A stretch of 64,000 nucleotides of DNA from Sulfuricurvum sp. (GTDB lineage Bacteria; Campylobacterota; Campylobacteria; Campylobacterales; Sulfurimonadaceae), in the NCBI RefSeq assembly GCF_028713855.1, contig NZ_JAQTNN010000001.1:1-64000 (forward strand). The letters are read 5' to 3'. This document shows positions 40,447 through 49,896 of the stretch, one piece after another. Under the pieces are notes generated by a model. The model had not been told where the DNA came from. It was given only the letters and a program-made list of their open reading frames with translations, and ran no database searches. How positions within the stretch are numbered: the stretch's first letter is position 1; every line of letters begins with the position of its first letter. The translations under genes and the position numbers were made by a program.

Positions 40447-40683
40447 TTATTTAGCAGGAGTTGCAGCAGCGTCAGCAGCAGGCGCAGCAGCGTCAACAGG
40501 CGCAGCAGCGTCAACAGGTGCAGCAGCGTCAGCAGCAGGTGCAGCAGCGTCAGCAGCAGGTGCAGCTTCTTCAGCAGGCATAGCAGCTTCAGCTACTGGT
40601 GCAGCAGCTTCTTCAGTTTTAGCAGCATCGCTGCATCCGATAAACATTGCAGCTAAAAGTAGTGCAGAAACGATTTTCATCAT
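40447..40683 (-). CDS. Alanine/proline-rich small lipoprotein
   Basis: A 78-residue predicted lipoprotein: signal peptide with lipobox FIGC (Cys17), then a low-complexity tail of AAPAADA and AAPVDA repeats ending in TPAK. The first residues resemble the start of the neighbouring cytochrome lipoprotein in layout. It is strongly acidic and Ala/Pro-rich, so it is probably an extended periplasmic spacer. AAGGAGCC lies well placed upstream. Its function is unknown. Confidence 0.75.
   Translation of the reverse strand: MMKIVSALLLAAMFIGCSDAAKTEEAAAPVAEAAMPAEEAAPAADAAAPAADAAAPVDAAAPVDAAAPAADAAATPAK
40462..40566 (-). repeat. In-frame tandem repeat encoding Ala-Pro units
   Basis: Five consecutive units of 21 or 18 bases encode AAPAADA (three times) and AAPVDA (twice). 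The units are nearly identical at DNA level (GCAGCAGCGTCAGCAGCAGG type), so copy number may vary by slippage. Confidence 0.8.
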
Positions 40684-41041
40684 GTAAGGCTCCTTAAAAA
40701 ATATGACGGAAGTATACCACTACTCCCCCCATTCTTGTCAAGTGGTTTTGAGTAAATTTACAAATATTTTTTAGAAGTCCCTAAAATAGGGGGTTCTAAA
40801 AGATTATATTTTTATCAAATTAACCAAATAAAGGGGATAATCGGTGACAATCTAAAGATAAAATCTTAGTTTTTTTGGGTTTTTGAGCTCTGTTTACCTA
40901 TGGTTGTCTTTTCAGAGGCATTTAAGGTTAAGGGAAAAGGTTGTTTTTACGATTAGAATTTACCCTTTTTGAGTAAATAAATTTTGTATTTTGAAAAATA
41001 TACTACTACTCTGAGAGTAGTAATAATTAATCTTAGAGGTT
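40684..41041. other. AT-rich intergenic region between the lipoprotein and efflux genes
   Basis: These 358 bases contain no credible ORF. They should hold the promoter of the alanine-rich lipoprotein gene and the 3' end of the efflux operon (terminator at 41004-41022). No repeat shared with other parts of the window was found. Confidence 0.6.
41004..41022 (-). terminator. Terminator of the efflux operon
   Basis: TACTACTCT / AGAGTAGTA around a short loop, then ATATTTTTC on the minus strand, 20 bases after the stop of the outer-membrane efflux gene. Confidence 0.65.
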
Positions 41042-42481
41042 TTAACGTCCGGCGGGAAGGAAATTAGGTAATGGAGGTGTTTGCTCCTGATTCCACCCTC
41101 CTCCTAACGCTTTATAGAGGGCGATAGTCGAAATGAGAGCGTTTTGTTTGGCAATGAGTAGCTGTTGAGATGCTTGCAGCCATTGTTGCTGAACCAAGAG
41201 CATATCACTATAGGCGATTGTTCCGACTTGATAGCGCAGTTTACTTTGCATAAGCGCTTTTTGTATTGCTGCTGCACGTGCTGTTTGAAATGTAATCTGC
41301 TCTTTAGCTTTAGAAGCTTGCCCGATTGCATTGTCTGTGTCGTTAAAAGCACTCACAATGGTTTTTTTGTACACGGCAAGGGTCTGGTTTCGATCTGCTT
41401 CTGCGGTTTTGATTTGTCCTGCTATTAAACCTGCTGAAAAAATAGGGATGCTAACAGAGGGTGCAATCTCCCATATTTTTGCGGGATTAGAAACGAAATT
41501 GCTTAATTCCATACTCTGAACTCCCAACATTCCTGTTAGTTTAATGCTGGGGAAGTATGCGGCTCGAGCAACACCGATTTGGGCATTCGCTGCAATCAAG
41601 TTTTGCTCTGCTGAAGCAATATCAGGCCGTTTGTTTAAAATATCAGACGGCAAGGCAGCAGGGACGTCAGGAAGAGCAATGGTTTTTAATGTTGACACCG
41701 TGACTTTCGACGGATTACGCCCTAAGAGGAGATTGAAAGTTGCTTCTTCAGCAATCTTGGTCGCTTCGAGTTGGGATAAGGTAGCTTTAGCACTTTCTAC
41801 TTCTGAAAGCGATTGGAGCAACACACTCTCAGCAATAACACCGTGTTTGTATTTAAATTCATTAAGGTTAGCAATGTCCTGAGTGACTGTAGCGTTTTCA
41901 CGTGCTAAAGCGATTTGTCCCTGAATCGATGAGAGTTTAATATAAGATGCCGCAACATTGGATACTATGGAGAGTTTGAGTGTTTGTGAAGCGTATTGTG
42001 TAGAAAGAAGTGTTGCGCGGGCCGCTTCATTAGCACGGCGTACTTTTCCAAACAAGTCAATCTCATAACTTGCTAGCGATAACGATCCGGCATAGGTCGA
42101 TGTGATCCCTTCTCGGAGCTGATAACCACCGGTAGAAGCATTATCAACCGATTTCCGATCCAATGAGCTGGACGCATTAATCTGAGGATAGAGATACGAT
42201 TTGGCCTGATCAAATTTTCCCAAAATAGCATCTACGGATGCTTGGGACGCTTGGATATCGTAGTTTGCGGAGAGTGCATTTTCTATCGATTGTGTCAAAC
42301 TTGGATCATTAAACTGTTTCCACCATTGTGTATCCATCGTGTTTGTAACGGTTTTGTTAGTATCGTTATAGCTAAATGTATCAGGAACGATAATTTCAGG
42401 CCGTGCATAATCAGGGCCGATCGCACATCCTCCCAAATAGAGGGAAGATAGAACGGCAAGGCTTAGCGTATAGTTATTCAT
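41042..42481 (-). CDS. Outer-membrane efflux channel lipoprotein (NodT/OMF family)
   Basis: TolC-like exit duct of an RND pump. A lipoprotein signal (YLGGC) is followed by ARPEIIVPDTF and two OEP repeats (WWKQFNDPSLTQSIENALSANYDIQ; RPDIASAEQNLIAANAQIGVARAAYFPSI). The ATG at 42481 (MNNYTLSL) has AGGAGC upstream and overlaps the permease stop by eight bases, giving 479 residues. It is the last gene of marR-MFP-RND-OMF. Confidence 0.93.
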   Translation of the reverse strand: MNNYTLSLAVLSSLYLGGCAIGPDYARPEIIVPDTFSYNDTNKTVTNTMDTQWWKQFNDPSLTQSIENALSANYDIQASQASVDAILGKFDQAKSYLYPQINASSSLDRKSVDNASTGGYQLREGITSTYAGSLSLASYEIDLFGKVRRANEAARATLLSTQYASQTLKLSIVSNVAASYIKLSSIQGQIALARENATVTQDIANLNEFKYKHGVIAESVLLQSLSEVESAKATLSQLEATKIAEEATFNLLLGRNPSKVTVSTLKTIALPDVPAALPSDILNKRPDIASAEQNLIAANAQIGVARAAYFPSIKLTGMLGVQSMELSNFVSNPAKIWEIAPSVSIPIFSAGLIAGQIKTAEADRNQTLAVYKKTIVSAFNDTDNAIGQASKAKEQITFQTARAAAIQKALMQSKLRYQVGTIAYSDMLLVQQQWLQASQQLLIAKQNALISTIALYKALGGGWNQEQTPPLPNFLPAGR

Positions 42482-45400
42482 GGATAGCTCCTTTGTCCGG
42501 GGCAATTTTTTCTTTGATGGTTGAAACCCAATAATACAAGAACGGGATGAAATAACGCTCGATAAAGGTTGCCGCCAGCATCCCGCCAAACATGGCTACC
42601 CCGATCGAGAAGCGTCCCGCAGCTCCGGCACCGGAACTGAAGATGAGCGGCAACATCCCTGCCAAAAAGGCAAAAGAAGTCATCATCATCGGACGGTAAC
42701 GCAAACGTGCCGCTTCCATCGCTGAATCATAAATACTCTTGCCGCTGTGTCGTTGCTCTTCGGCAAATTCGACGACCAAAATCGCATTTTTTGCCGAAAG
42801 GGCGATAAGTGTAAGCAATCCGATCTGGAAAAAGACGTTGTTATTGAGAAATGGAATCAACCATACTACCGTATATGCCCCCATAATACCATACGGTACG
42901 GCGAGCATAATCGAAATTGGCAATGTCCAGCGCTCATATAATGCCGCGAGGATAAGATAGACCATTACCAACGCAAATGCCATGATCATGAGTGCTTTGG
43001 AACCGACGAGTTTTTCTTGGAGGTATAGCCCTTCCCAGTCATAGCTTACAGTGGAGGGGAGAACACTATCCCCTTTGGCTTCCAAAATTTTGATCAGATC
43101 ACCTGAACTGTATCCCGGTGCAGGTGAACCCATAACCGTAGTACAGAGAACACCGTTAAAGTGTTCGATCGACGAGGGTGCACTCGACATTTTAGCTGTG
43201 ACAACGGAAGAGAGAGGGATCAACTGACCGCTGGAAGAGCGGACCCATGCACGTCCGATATCCTCAGGGGTTGCACGATAGGGTGAATCGGACTGCATCT
43301 GTACCCAGTAGGTTTTTCCGTTTTTATCGAACTGGTTGATATACATCGTTCCGATTGTCGCTTGGAGTGTTTGGAACACATCGCTGATGGAGAGTCCCAT
43401 CATCTTCGCTTTTTCACGATTTACTTCAATAGAGAGTGTCGGAGTGTTAATATTCATCGTCGTCATCGGATTTTTCATACTCGGCTCGGTGCGCAAATCA
43501 GCGACAAATGCGTTGGTTGCATCAGCAAGGGAGTTAAAATCATTACTGCCCGGTTGCAGGAGTCGAAGGCTGAACATATCGGATGGTCCCATACCGCGAA
43601 TCGACGGCGGAGGCATGGCGAATACTTTTGCCTCTTTGATACTACCGAGTTTTGGACCGAGCGAATTTAGGATACCAAAAACTGCCAATTCCTTTGTTGT
43701 TCTCTCTGACCACGGTTTGAGTCGGGTAAAAATAACGGCGGAGTTGGGCTCTTGGGAAAAGGTAAGGATGTTAAGCCCTGTGATAGCCGTGTATTTGTAA
43801 ATACCCTCTTGTTTCCCAAGAATCGCTTCTACTTGTTTGACAACCTCTAAGGTACGGTTGGCCGTGGCCCCTTCAGGAAGGTTGACGCTGGTGATAAAGT
43901 ATCCCTGATCTTCCATCGGCAAAAAGGCACTTGGAAGGGTTTTATGGAAAAATCCGATGAAAAAGTAGGTTGAAAGATAAATAATCAAAAAGATAAATGA
44001 TTTGCGAATCATGAAACCGGATCGGCGGACATAATTATCGGTCATATTTGCAAATTTACGGTTAAACCAGCGGAAAAAGCGAGCCGGTTCTTTCTCATGA
44101 TGTTTGAGAATCAGGGCACCGATAGAGGGAGCAAAGGTGAGTGCCATAAACCCTGAGAATACGACGGAGATCGCGATGGTTGCGGCGAATTGTTTATAAA
44201 GCTGACCCGTCATACCTCCCAAAAAGGTGGCAGGGATAAAGACGGCACACATAACGAGGACGATGGCGACAACGGGACCGGAGATTTGACCCATCGCCTT
44301 GATCGCCGCTTCACGAGGAGAGAGCTTCTCATGCTGGAGTATCCGTTCCATATTCTCAATAACGACGATGGCATCGTCGACGACAATTCCGATGGCGAGT
44401 ACCAGCCCAAAAAGGGTAAGGGTGTTTATCGAATACCCTAAGAGATACATCCCGATAAAGGCACCCGTGAGAGAGATCGGGATTGAGAGGATCGGGATCA
44501 TCGCGGCGCGGGAACTTTGTAAAAAGAGATAAATGACCAAGCTGACCAAAACGATCGATGCAAGAAGCGTAAAGACAACCTCTTCGATCGAAATTTTGAC
44601 GAAATCGGTTGTGTCGTAGGGGATGTTGTACTCAATCCCTTTAGGAAATTTTTTGGAGAGTTTTTCCATTTTGGCGGCGACGGCGGCAGAGGTATCGAGT
44701 GCATTGGCATTGGTATCGGCAAAAATTCCGATCATTGCTGCCGGTTTACCGTTGACCCGTCCGAAAAATTCGTAGTTTTGGCTCCCGAGTTCAACACGTG
44801 CAACATCTTTAAGCCGAATCATAGAACCATCGGTTTTTGAGCGAATGATGATATTCCGGAACTCTTCCGGAGTCGAAAAACGTCCTTTTGAGGTAAGCTG
44901 AAGTGTCCACATTTGCTCATCGTTCGTCGGTGCTTGACCTAAACGCCCGGGTGAGACTTGGAGATTCTGATCTTTGATCGCCGTAGCGATTTCGGAAGTA
45001 CTTATTCCCAATGATGCCATTTTGTCAGGATTGAGCCATACGCGCATCGCGTAATCACGTTGACCGAAGATTTGGCTTCTCCCCGCACCGGGGATTTTTT
45101 TAACCTCATCGAGGAGATTGGCGGAGATGTAGTTACTGATCCCTGTTGCATCATAGCTTCCATCCGGTGAGGTGATAGCCACGATCAGCAAAATATCGGA
45201 GGTTTTTTTCTGTACGGTTACCCCAAGATCACGGGTCGTTTGAGGAAGTTGCGCGATAACGGAGTTGATTCGATTTTGAACGTCAACGGCTGCCAAATCT
45301 TGATTGACTCCGATGTTGAACGTACAGGTGATCGTAGCGCTCCCCGGAAGGGCTGCCGCTTTGGAAGACATGTACATCAACCCGTCTGCTCCCGAGATTT

Positions 45401-45605
45401 GAGATTCGAGAGGCGTGAGAATGTTGTTCGCTATGGTTTGCGCATCGGCACCCGGATACTGTGCCGAGACGACAACGGTAGGAGGGGTGAGATTCGGCAA
45501 CTGTGAGATAGGGAGCGTTTTAATCGCCACAAATCCCAGCAACATGATCATCATTGCGATAACAGTTGATAAAATAGGGCGGTTGATAAAATATTTACTA
45601 AACAT
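42474..45605 (-). CDS. RND efflux permease (HAE1/AcrB family)
   Basis: Proton-driven multidrug exporter of the inner membrane. The N-terminus FINRPILSTVIAMMIMLLGFVAIKTLPISQLP, the TM4 motif GIVVDDAIVVIENMERIL with the proton-relay Asp pair, and GLLTLIALSAKNAILVVEFA are all typical. It has 1043 residues, twelve membrane helices and two large periplasmic loops. It forms a tripartite pump with the adjacent MFP and OMF. Confidence 0.96.
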   Translation of the reverse strand: MFSKYFINRPILSTVIAMMIMLLGFVAIKTLPISQLPNLTPPTVVVSAQYPGADAQTIANNILTPLESQISGADGLMYMSSKAAALPGSATITCTFNIGVNQDLAAVDVQNRINSVIAQLPQTTRDLGVTVQKKTSDILLIVAITSPDGSYDATGISNYISANLLDEVKKIPGAGRSQIFGQRDYAMRVWLNPDKMASLGISTSEIATAIKDQNLQVSPGRLGQAPTNDEQMWTLQLTSKGRFSTPEEFRNIIIRSKTDGSMIRLKDVARVELGSQNYEFFGRVNGKPAAMIGIFADTNANALDTSAAVAAKMEKLSKKFPKGIEYNIPYDTTDFVKISIEEVVFTLLASIVLVSLVIYLFLQSSRAAMIPILSIPISLTGAFIGMYLLGYSINTLTLFGLVLAIGIVVDDAIVVIENMERILQHEKLSPREAAIKAMGQISGPVVAIVLVMCAVFIPATFLGGMTGQLYKQFAATIAISVVFSGFMALTFAPSIGALILKHHEKEPARFFRWFNRKFANMTDNYVRRSGFMIRKSFIFLIIYLSTYFFIGFFHKTLPSAFLPMEDQGYFITSVNLPEGATANRTLEVVKQVEAILGKQEGIYKYTAITGLNILTFSQEPNSAVIFTRLKPWSERTTKELAVFGILNSLGPKLGSIKEAKVFAMPPPSIRGMGPSDMFSLRLLQPGSNDFNSLADATNAFVADLRTEPSMKNPMTTMNINTPTLSIEVNREKAKMMGLSISDVFQTLQATIGTMYINQFDKNGKTYWVQMQSDSPYRATPEDIGRAWVRSSSGQLIPLSSVVTAKMSSAPSSIEHFNGVLCTTVMGSPAPGYSSGDLIKILEAKGDSVLPSTVSYDWEGLYLQEKLVGSKALMIMAFALVMVYLILAALYERWTLPISIMLAVPYGIMGAYTVVWLIPFLNNNVFFQIGLLTLIALSAKNAILVVEFAEEQRHSGKSIYDSAMEAARLRYRPMMMTSFAFLAGMLPLIFSSGAGAAGRFSIGVAMFGGMLAATFIERYFIPFLYYWVSTIKEKIAPDKGAIHE

Positions 45606-45701
45606 TACTTATACCTTAATTTGAACGCTACAGGAATAAAATCCCTGTAGCTACGCTGGCCGCTATGGCACTAAAGCTTGCCTCTGACGAGTCAGAAGTT
45701 T

Positions 45702-46832
45702 TTATTTGCCGCTCGGAATGATTTCCGCTCCCGGTTTGAGTTTAGGAAGGGAGTCGGCAGCAATCTTATCACCTGCCGAAACACCGCTCTCGATCAGGAT
45801 ATTCTCACCGACCCATTCTCCTGCTATGACCGGTTTTGGGCTAACCGTATTATTGGCTTCGATGGCGTAGACAAATTTCCCTTTTTCACCCGTTAAAAGC
45901 GTTTTCTGAGGAACATATAGGGCGTTTTTCCACTCCATCCCTTTGACTTTGACTTGGACAAACTGTCCCGGGAGAAGTTTATGATCACTGTTGTCGATCA
46001 CGGCGCGATAGGTGATGTTTCCGGTGGTCGAATCAACGAACGGTGCGACAAAATTGATCTCTCCTTTGCGTGCTAGGAGTGAACCGTCACTGAGAATCAG
46101 CTCGATTTCGTATTTACCGTCTTTTGGTGCGATGAGTTTACCTGCGGCAATCGCATTTTGTCGGGCAAGTTTTTCGTTTTCGCTAAAAGTAAAGTTAACG
46201 TACATCGGATCGGTTTGGTAGAGTGTTGTAAGTAACCCGTTTGCTCCGGCGGCGACGTAAGTACCGACATCGATTTTGGATTTATCGACAAATCCGCTCA
46301 TCGGAGCTTTGATTACGGTATAACTGAGATTTAATTTTGCCTGTTCCAAGGATGCCTTCGCCGCAGATAGTGCCGCAGCAGCGTTTCGCTCGTTGGCAGT
46401 TGCGGTATCGAGTTCTTGCTGACTAGCTGCGTTAGCCTGTGCCAGCGGTTTGATTCGGTTTAAGATTGCTTTGGCATTGGTGTAGTTGGCGGATGCAAGT
46501 TCATAGGCCGCTTTGGCACTCTCAAGAGAATTTTTTAAATCCGATGGATCGATAACAAATAATGTATCTCCTTTGTTTACCGCTGAACCCTCAGTGTAGG
46601 AGCGCTTTTGGAGGTATCCGTTTACACGAGCGAAAACTTGTACGGTATTAAAGGCCTGAGTTTGCCCTGTTGCTCGCAGAACAGCCGGAAAATTACCGGC
46701 TTTTACTTCGGTAGTCGTTACGGGAACCGGACCTTCCGGCGGTTTCTCCATCCCTTTTGCTTTGGGGCGTTCGCATCCGCTCATGGCAATGATTAGAGCA
46801 CTGGATAGGGCGATAGTGGTTAGACGATTCAT
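45702..46832 (-). CDS. RND efflux periplasmic adaptor (MFP/AcrA family)
   Basis: Bridges the permease and outer-membrane channel. A lipoprotein signal with lipobox MSGC (about residue 19), the lipoyl halves (NTVQVFARVNGYLQKRSYTEGSAVNKGDTLFVID), an alpha-hairpin (about 90-160) and beta-barrel domain are seen. It has 376 residues. It overlaps marR by ATGA. A 96-base gap with two small hairpins separates it from the permease. Confidence 0.95.
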   Translation of the reverse strand: MNRLTTIALSSALIIAMSGCERPKAKGMEKPPEGPVPVTTTEVKAGNFPAVLRATGQTQAFNTVQVFARVNGYLQKRSYTEGSAVNKGDTLFVIDPSDLKNSLESAKAAYELASANYTNAKAILNRIKPLAQANAASQQELDTATANERNAAAALSAAKASLEQAKLNLSYTVIKAPMSGFVDKSKIDVGTYVAAGANGLLTTLYQTDPMYVNFTFSENEKLARQNAIAAGKLIAPKDGKYEIELILSDGSLLARKGEINFVAPFVDSTTGNITYRAVIDNSDHKLLPGQFVQVKVKGMEWKNALYVPQKTLLTGEKGKFVYAIEANNTVSPKPVIAGEWVGENILIESGVSAGDKIAADSLPKLKPGAEIIPSGK

Positions 46833-47290
46833 TCGGATTCCTTTGAGGTGTAATTAAGCATGAGACACATTTGTTTTAAGACGCGTAGAGTAATGGCAAG
46901 TTCTTCGGGATCAATCCCTCGATGGATATAGCAAGTTGCTTCAGCTAAAACAGCCATCGTTGGTTTTTCTAAAGCAATTCCTTGAGGAGTAAGGGTGACA
47001 AGATTACACCGTTTGTCCTGACAGGCTATTGCTCTTTGAATAAGGGAGCGTTTTTCCAATCCTACGATCAGACGGGTAATACTTGTTTTGTCTTTACCGA
47101 CAAAATCAGCAATATTTTGTTGGGTTGAGCTCCCTTCTTTCCATAAAAAGACCATCACTTTAAACTGTTCAATCGTCATATCGATTCCGTGTAAGGCAAG
47201 TTGACGAGTGAGAAAGTTGCGTGCGGCCATAGCGGAATGATTGGTCATACATCCCAATGATTCTTCGGTCGGGCATTCGCATCGATTCAT
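46829..47290 (-). CDS. MarR-family regulator with cysteine-rich ends
   Basis: Winged-helix repressor heading the efflux operon. DNA-binding core: STQQNIADFVGKDKTSITRLIVGLEKRSLIQRAIACQDKR, LVTLTPQGIALEK. The N-terminus has Cys4, Cys6 and Cys14 (CECPTEESLGC) and there are four more cysteines downstream, so redox or metal sensing is possible. It has 153 residues. AGGAG precedes the ATG and a MarR-type palindrome lies 15 bases upstream. Confidence 0.9.
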   Translation of the reverse strand: MNRCECPTEESLGCMTNHSAMAARNFLTRQLALHGIDMTIEQFKVMVFLWKEGSSTQQNIADFVGKDKTSITRLIVGLEKRSLIQRAIACQDKRCNLVTLTPQGIALEKPTMAVLAEATCYIHRGIDPEELAITLRVLKQMCLMLNYTSKESE

Positions 47291-47304
47291 GAAATTCTCC
47301 TAAA

Positions 47305-47322
47305 TAGTTGAATATGCAACTA
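47305..47322. promoter_or_regulatory. MarR-type operator palindrome
   Basis: TAGTTGAATATGCAACTA is an 18-bp palindrome with one mismatched pair, of the TAGTTG-N6-CAACTA type bound by MarR proteins. It lies 15 bases before the marR ATG, so the efflux operon is probably autorepressed. Confidence 0.65.
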
Positions 47323-47406
47323 ATTGATCGAATTCTATTTTATTTGGGTACTGAAAGTCAAGAGCAATATGTTAATAATGTTAATACTTAAGCTAATGAT
47401 ATGCGC

Positions 47407-47412
47407 TATAAT
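47407..47412 (+). promoter_or_regulatory. Probable -10 box of the deacetylase gene
   Basis: TATAAT within GCGCTATAATCC, 35 bases before the ATG at 47448. No -35 was seen. Confidence 0.45.
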
Positions 47413-47447
47413 CCGCCGATTTTTATATAACAAGGGTTTTAAAAAAT

Positions 47448-48242
47448 ATGTTTCGATTTATAGTAATTGTGTTTATGTTGATAGGCTCGTTGTGGAGTGC
47501 AGGATTAGAAAAAAAAGTTCCGATTTTGTGTTATCACCGTTTTGGTGCTGAGGTTGCTGATTCGATGACGATCAAAAACTCTTCGTTTTCGGAACAGATG
47601 GAGTGGCTTAGAACGCACGGGTATACGGTTGTTTCTCTCGATACGGCCATGGGCTATTTATCGGGTAAAGTGAAAACAATCCCTGCAAAATCGGTTGTTA
47701 TTACGGTAGATGACGGACATAAAAGCGTCTACAGCGATATGGCTCCAATGGTCAAAAAATACAAAATTCCTGTTACTCTCTTTATCTACCCGAGTGCGAT
47801 TTCTAACGCCAAATATGCGATGACGTGGGAACAGCTACGCGAGCTTGAGACGACGAAACTCTTCCGTGTCGAGTCACATACCTACTGGCATCCGAATTTC
47901 AAACATGAGAAGAAAAAACTCTCAAGCGAAGAGTATGCCAAATTTGTCGACAAACAGCTCGGCGGCGCGAAGAAAAAACTTGAAGAAAATATGGGACATG
48001 AGATCAAATATCTCGCATGGGTGTTTGGGATTTACGATGATGCATTACTCATCGATGCTAAGAGAGCGGGATATGCGGCGGCGTTTACAATTGATCGCAA
48101 GCATGCTGCTTCAAGCGCTAATATGATGACTGAGGGGCGTTATATGGTTATCAGCAAACACACGATCAAAGATTTCGAGAGAATGGTGGACGGGAGCGAA
48201 GATCGGATGCCCAAAGGTAAAAAAGAGGGTGCAAAGTATTAA
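47448..48242 (+). CDS. Secreted polysaccharide deacetylase
   Basis: NodB-type carbohydrate esterase. A signal peptide (about 1-18) precedes VPILCYHRFG, the metal-binding Asp region VVITVDDGHKSVY, the His-x3-His motif in ESHTYWHPNF, and a late catalytic-base region. It has 264 residues. It may deacetylate a cell-wall or surface polysaccharide in the periplasm. It starts 157 bases from marR, divergently, and could share control with the MarR site, though its -10 lies about 85 bases away. Confidence 0.88.
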   Translation: MFRFIVIVFMLIGSLWSAGLEKKVPILCYHRFGAEVADSMTIKNSSFSEQMEWLRTHGYTVVSLDTAMGYLSGKVKTIPAKSVVITVDDGHKSVYSDMAPMVKKYKIPVTLFIYPSAISNAKYAMTWEQLRELETTKLFRVESHTYWHPNFKHEKKKLSSEEYAKFVDKQLGGAKKKLEENMGHEIKYLAWVFGIYDDALLIDAKRAGYAAAFTIDRKHAASSANMMTEGRYMVISKHTIKDFERMVDGSEDRMPKGKKEGAKY

Positions 48243-48260
48243 ATTACAGACTCTTATCGC

Positions 48261-48266
48261 TATAAT
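48261..48266 (+). promoter_or_regulatory. Probable -10 box of the aminotransferase-murC-mutS2 operon
   Basis: TATAAT in CGCTATAATATAGG, 33 bases before the TTG start at 48299. Confidence 0.4.
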
Positions 48267-48298
48267 ATAGGCAACTATTCCATTATAAAGACCGTCCT

Positions 48299-49435
48299 TT
48301 GCATTTTGAACCGTACCCATTTGAAAAACTCAGCTCCCTTTTAGAGGGAATTACCCCCAATAGTGCCTATTCTCCGATCGCATTGACCATCGGTGAGCCG
48401 CAGTTCGAGACCCCTGCATTTATCCAAAAATCGATTTGTAAGCACTCCGAAGAGCTTCGCCGCTATCCGAAAACGGCGGGTGAAGCATACCTGAATGACT
48501 CGATGCGCGGTTTCGTCGAACGCCGTTTCGGGGTAAAATTGAAAGCCGATGAATTGGTCAGCTCATTCGGGACCAGAGAAGTGCTCTTTAATTTCCCTCA
48601 GTACTATTTGTTCGATAAAAAAGAGCCAGTCATGGCGTATACCAACCCGTTTTATCAGATTTACGAAGGGGCGGCGATTGCATCACGCGCAAAAGTAATT
48701 CACCTCAATTTGACGGAACAAAACGGCTTCAAACCGATCATTAATGAAGCTGAGCTCGCTGAATGCGATCTCGTGATTTTGAACTTCCCGAACAACCCTA
48801 CGGCATCGATTCTCGGCCTCGAAGAGCTGGGACAATGGGTAAAACTTGCCCTCAAACACGATTTCTGTCTCATCAACGACGAATGCTACAGTGAGATCTA
48901 TACGGCTGAAAAAGTCCCTTCGCTTCTCGAAGCTTCGGTATATGTCGGTAATACCTCATTTAAAAATGTCCTCGTCATCAATTCGATCTCCAAACGCTCT
49001 TCCGCACCGGGACTTCGCAGTGGATTTATTGCGGGGGACGCGGAGATTTTAAAAGGGTATGCACAGTATCGCACCTACGTTGGATGCGCTTCACCTCTAC
49101 CGCTTCAAGCGGCTTCGGCGATGGCATGGGCGGACGAGTATCATGTAGAACGTGCCCGCGCGGTGTATGCTGAAAACTTCAAAGCGGCGCAGGAAATTTT
49201 GGGTATTGAAACGTCCGATGCGACGTTTTATGTTTGGCTCAAAGTACCTAACGCACTCGAATTTACCCAAAGATTGTATCGTGACTATAACGTCAAGGTA
49301 TTACCGGGAGAGTTTTTGGCACGTGAAGATGCAAACGGTGAAAATCCCGGCATCGGCTATATCCGTATAGCCCTCGTCGAAGAGACGGTTCGCACTATAC
49401 AAGCACTTAATCGCCTGAAGGAGGCATTGTCATGA
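48299..49435 (+). CDS. dapC: Class I/II aminotransferase, probable succinyldiaminopimelate transaminase
   Basis: PLP enzyme of fold type I. SIALTIGEPQFETP, the NFPNNPTAS Asn motif, INDECYSEIY, and the PLP Lys in INSISKRSSAPGLRSGF are present. It has 378 residues and uses a TTG start. In Campylobacterota this protein is commonly assigned to lysine/diaminopimelate synthesis, and location before murC fits a cell-wall role; other substrates remain possible. It overlaps the next gene by four bases. Confidence 0.8.
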   Translation: MHFEPYPFEKLSSLLEGITPNSAYSPIALTIGEPQFETPAFIQKSICKHSEELRRYPKTAGEAYLNDSMRGFVERRFGVKLKADELVSSFGTREVLFNFPQYYLFDKKEPVMAYTNPFYQIYEGAAIASRAKVIHLNLTEQNGFKPIINEAELAECDLVILNFPNNPTASILGLEELGQWVKLALKHDFCLINDECYSEIYTAEKVPSLLEASVYVGNTSFKNVLVINSISKRSSAPGLRSGFIAGDAEILKGYAQYRTYVGCASPLPLQAASAMAWADEYHVERARAVYAENFKAAQEILGIETSDATFYVWLKVPNALEFTQRLYRDYNVKVLPGEFLAREDANGENPGIGYIRIALVEETVRTIQALNRLKEALS

Positions 49436-49896
49436 ACGAGTTAAAAGATAAAATTTTCCAAGCGCAAAGTGAGGGGGATATCGCCTCGTTGTACGTTCTT
49501 GAATCCCAAGTCCATGAGAGTTTTGATGAAGATACGTTAATGGCCTATTATGCCAATATTCTCGATTTGGCGTTGGAGCGTCTCACGAATGCGCTGGAAA
49601 ATCTCGAAAAACTCGATATGAATGAAGTGCAGGATTTTGCGACCCTTCGAGCCTTGTACGAATACGCGATCGAGCATTACAGTGCGGGAAGTGCGACCGA
49701 TGCAAGTGCCTTGTTCGAAGTTATCGGCGGAATCACCAATGACGAGCCTTTTACTAAAGCTATGGCAATCCATCGTGCCGCTTGCGATGCACAAATCCCG
49801 TTTGATGATTTTATCGACGAGTATGTTGATATGCTTGCAACCCAAAACGGCGGGAAATTTTATATCAGTTTTTTCAAAAAGGAGATCGGAGCATGA
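49432..49896 (+). CDS. Conserved hypothetical protein between dapC-like gene and murC
   Basis: A 154-residue acidic, helical cytoplasmic protein with no recognised domain (MNELKDKIFQAQSEGDIASLYVLES...). There is no signal or membrane segment. It is coupled by ATGA on both sides (to the aminotransferase and to murC), so its product is likely made in step with cell-wall enzymes. No cysteine-rich or catalytic motif stands out. Confidence 0.75.
   Translation: MNELKDKIFQAQSEGDIASLYVLESQVHESFDEDTLMAYYANILDLALERLTNALENLEKLDMNEVQDFATLRALYEYAIEHYSAGSATDASALFEVIGGITNDEPFTKAMAIHRAACDAQIPFDDFIDEYVDMLATQNGGKFYISFFKKEIGA

Noticed and set aside
40462-40566. CRISPR-like or satellite repeat
   Set aside because: The repeats are in frame and encode the lipoprotein tail, without spacers.
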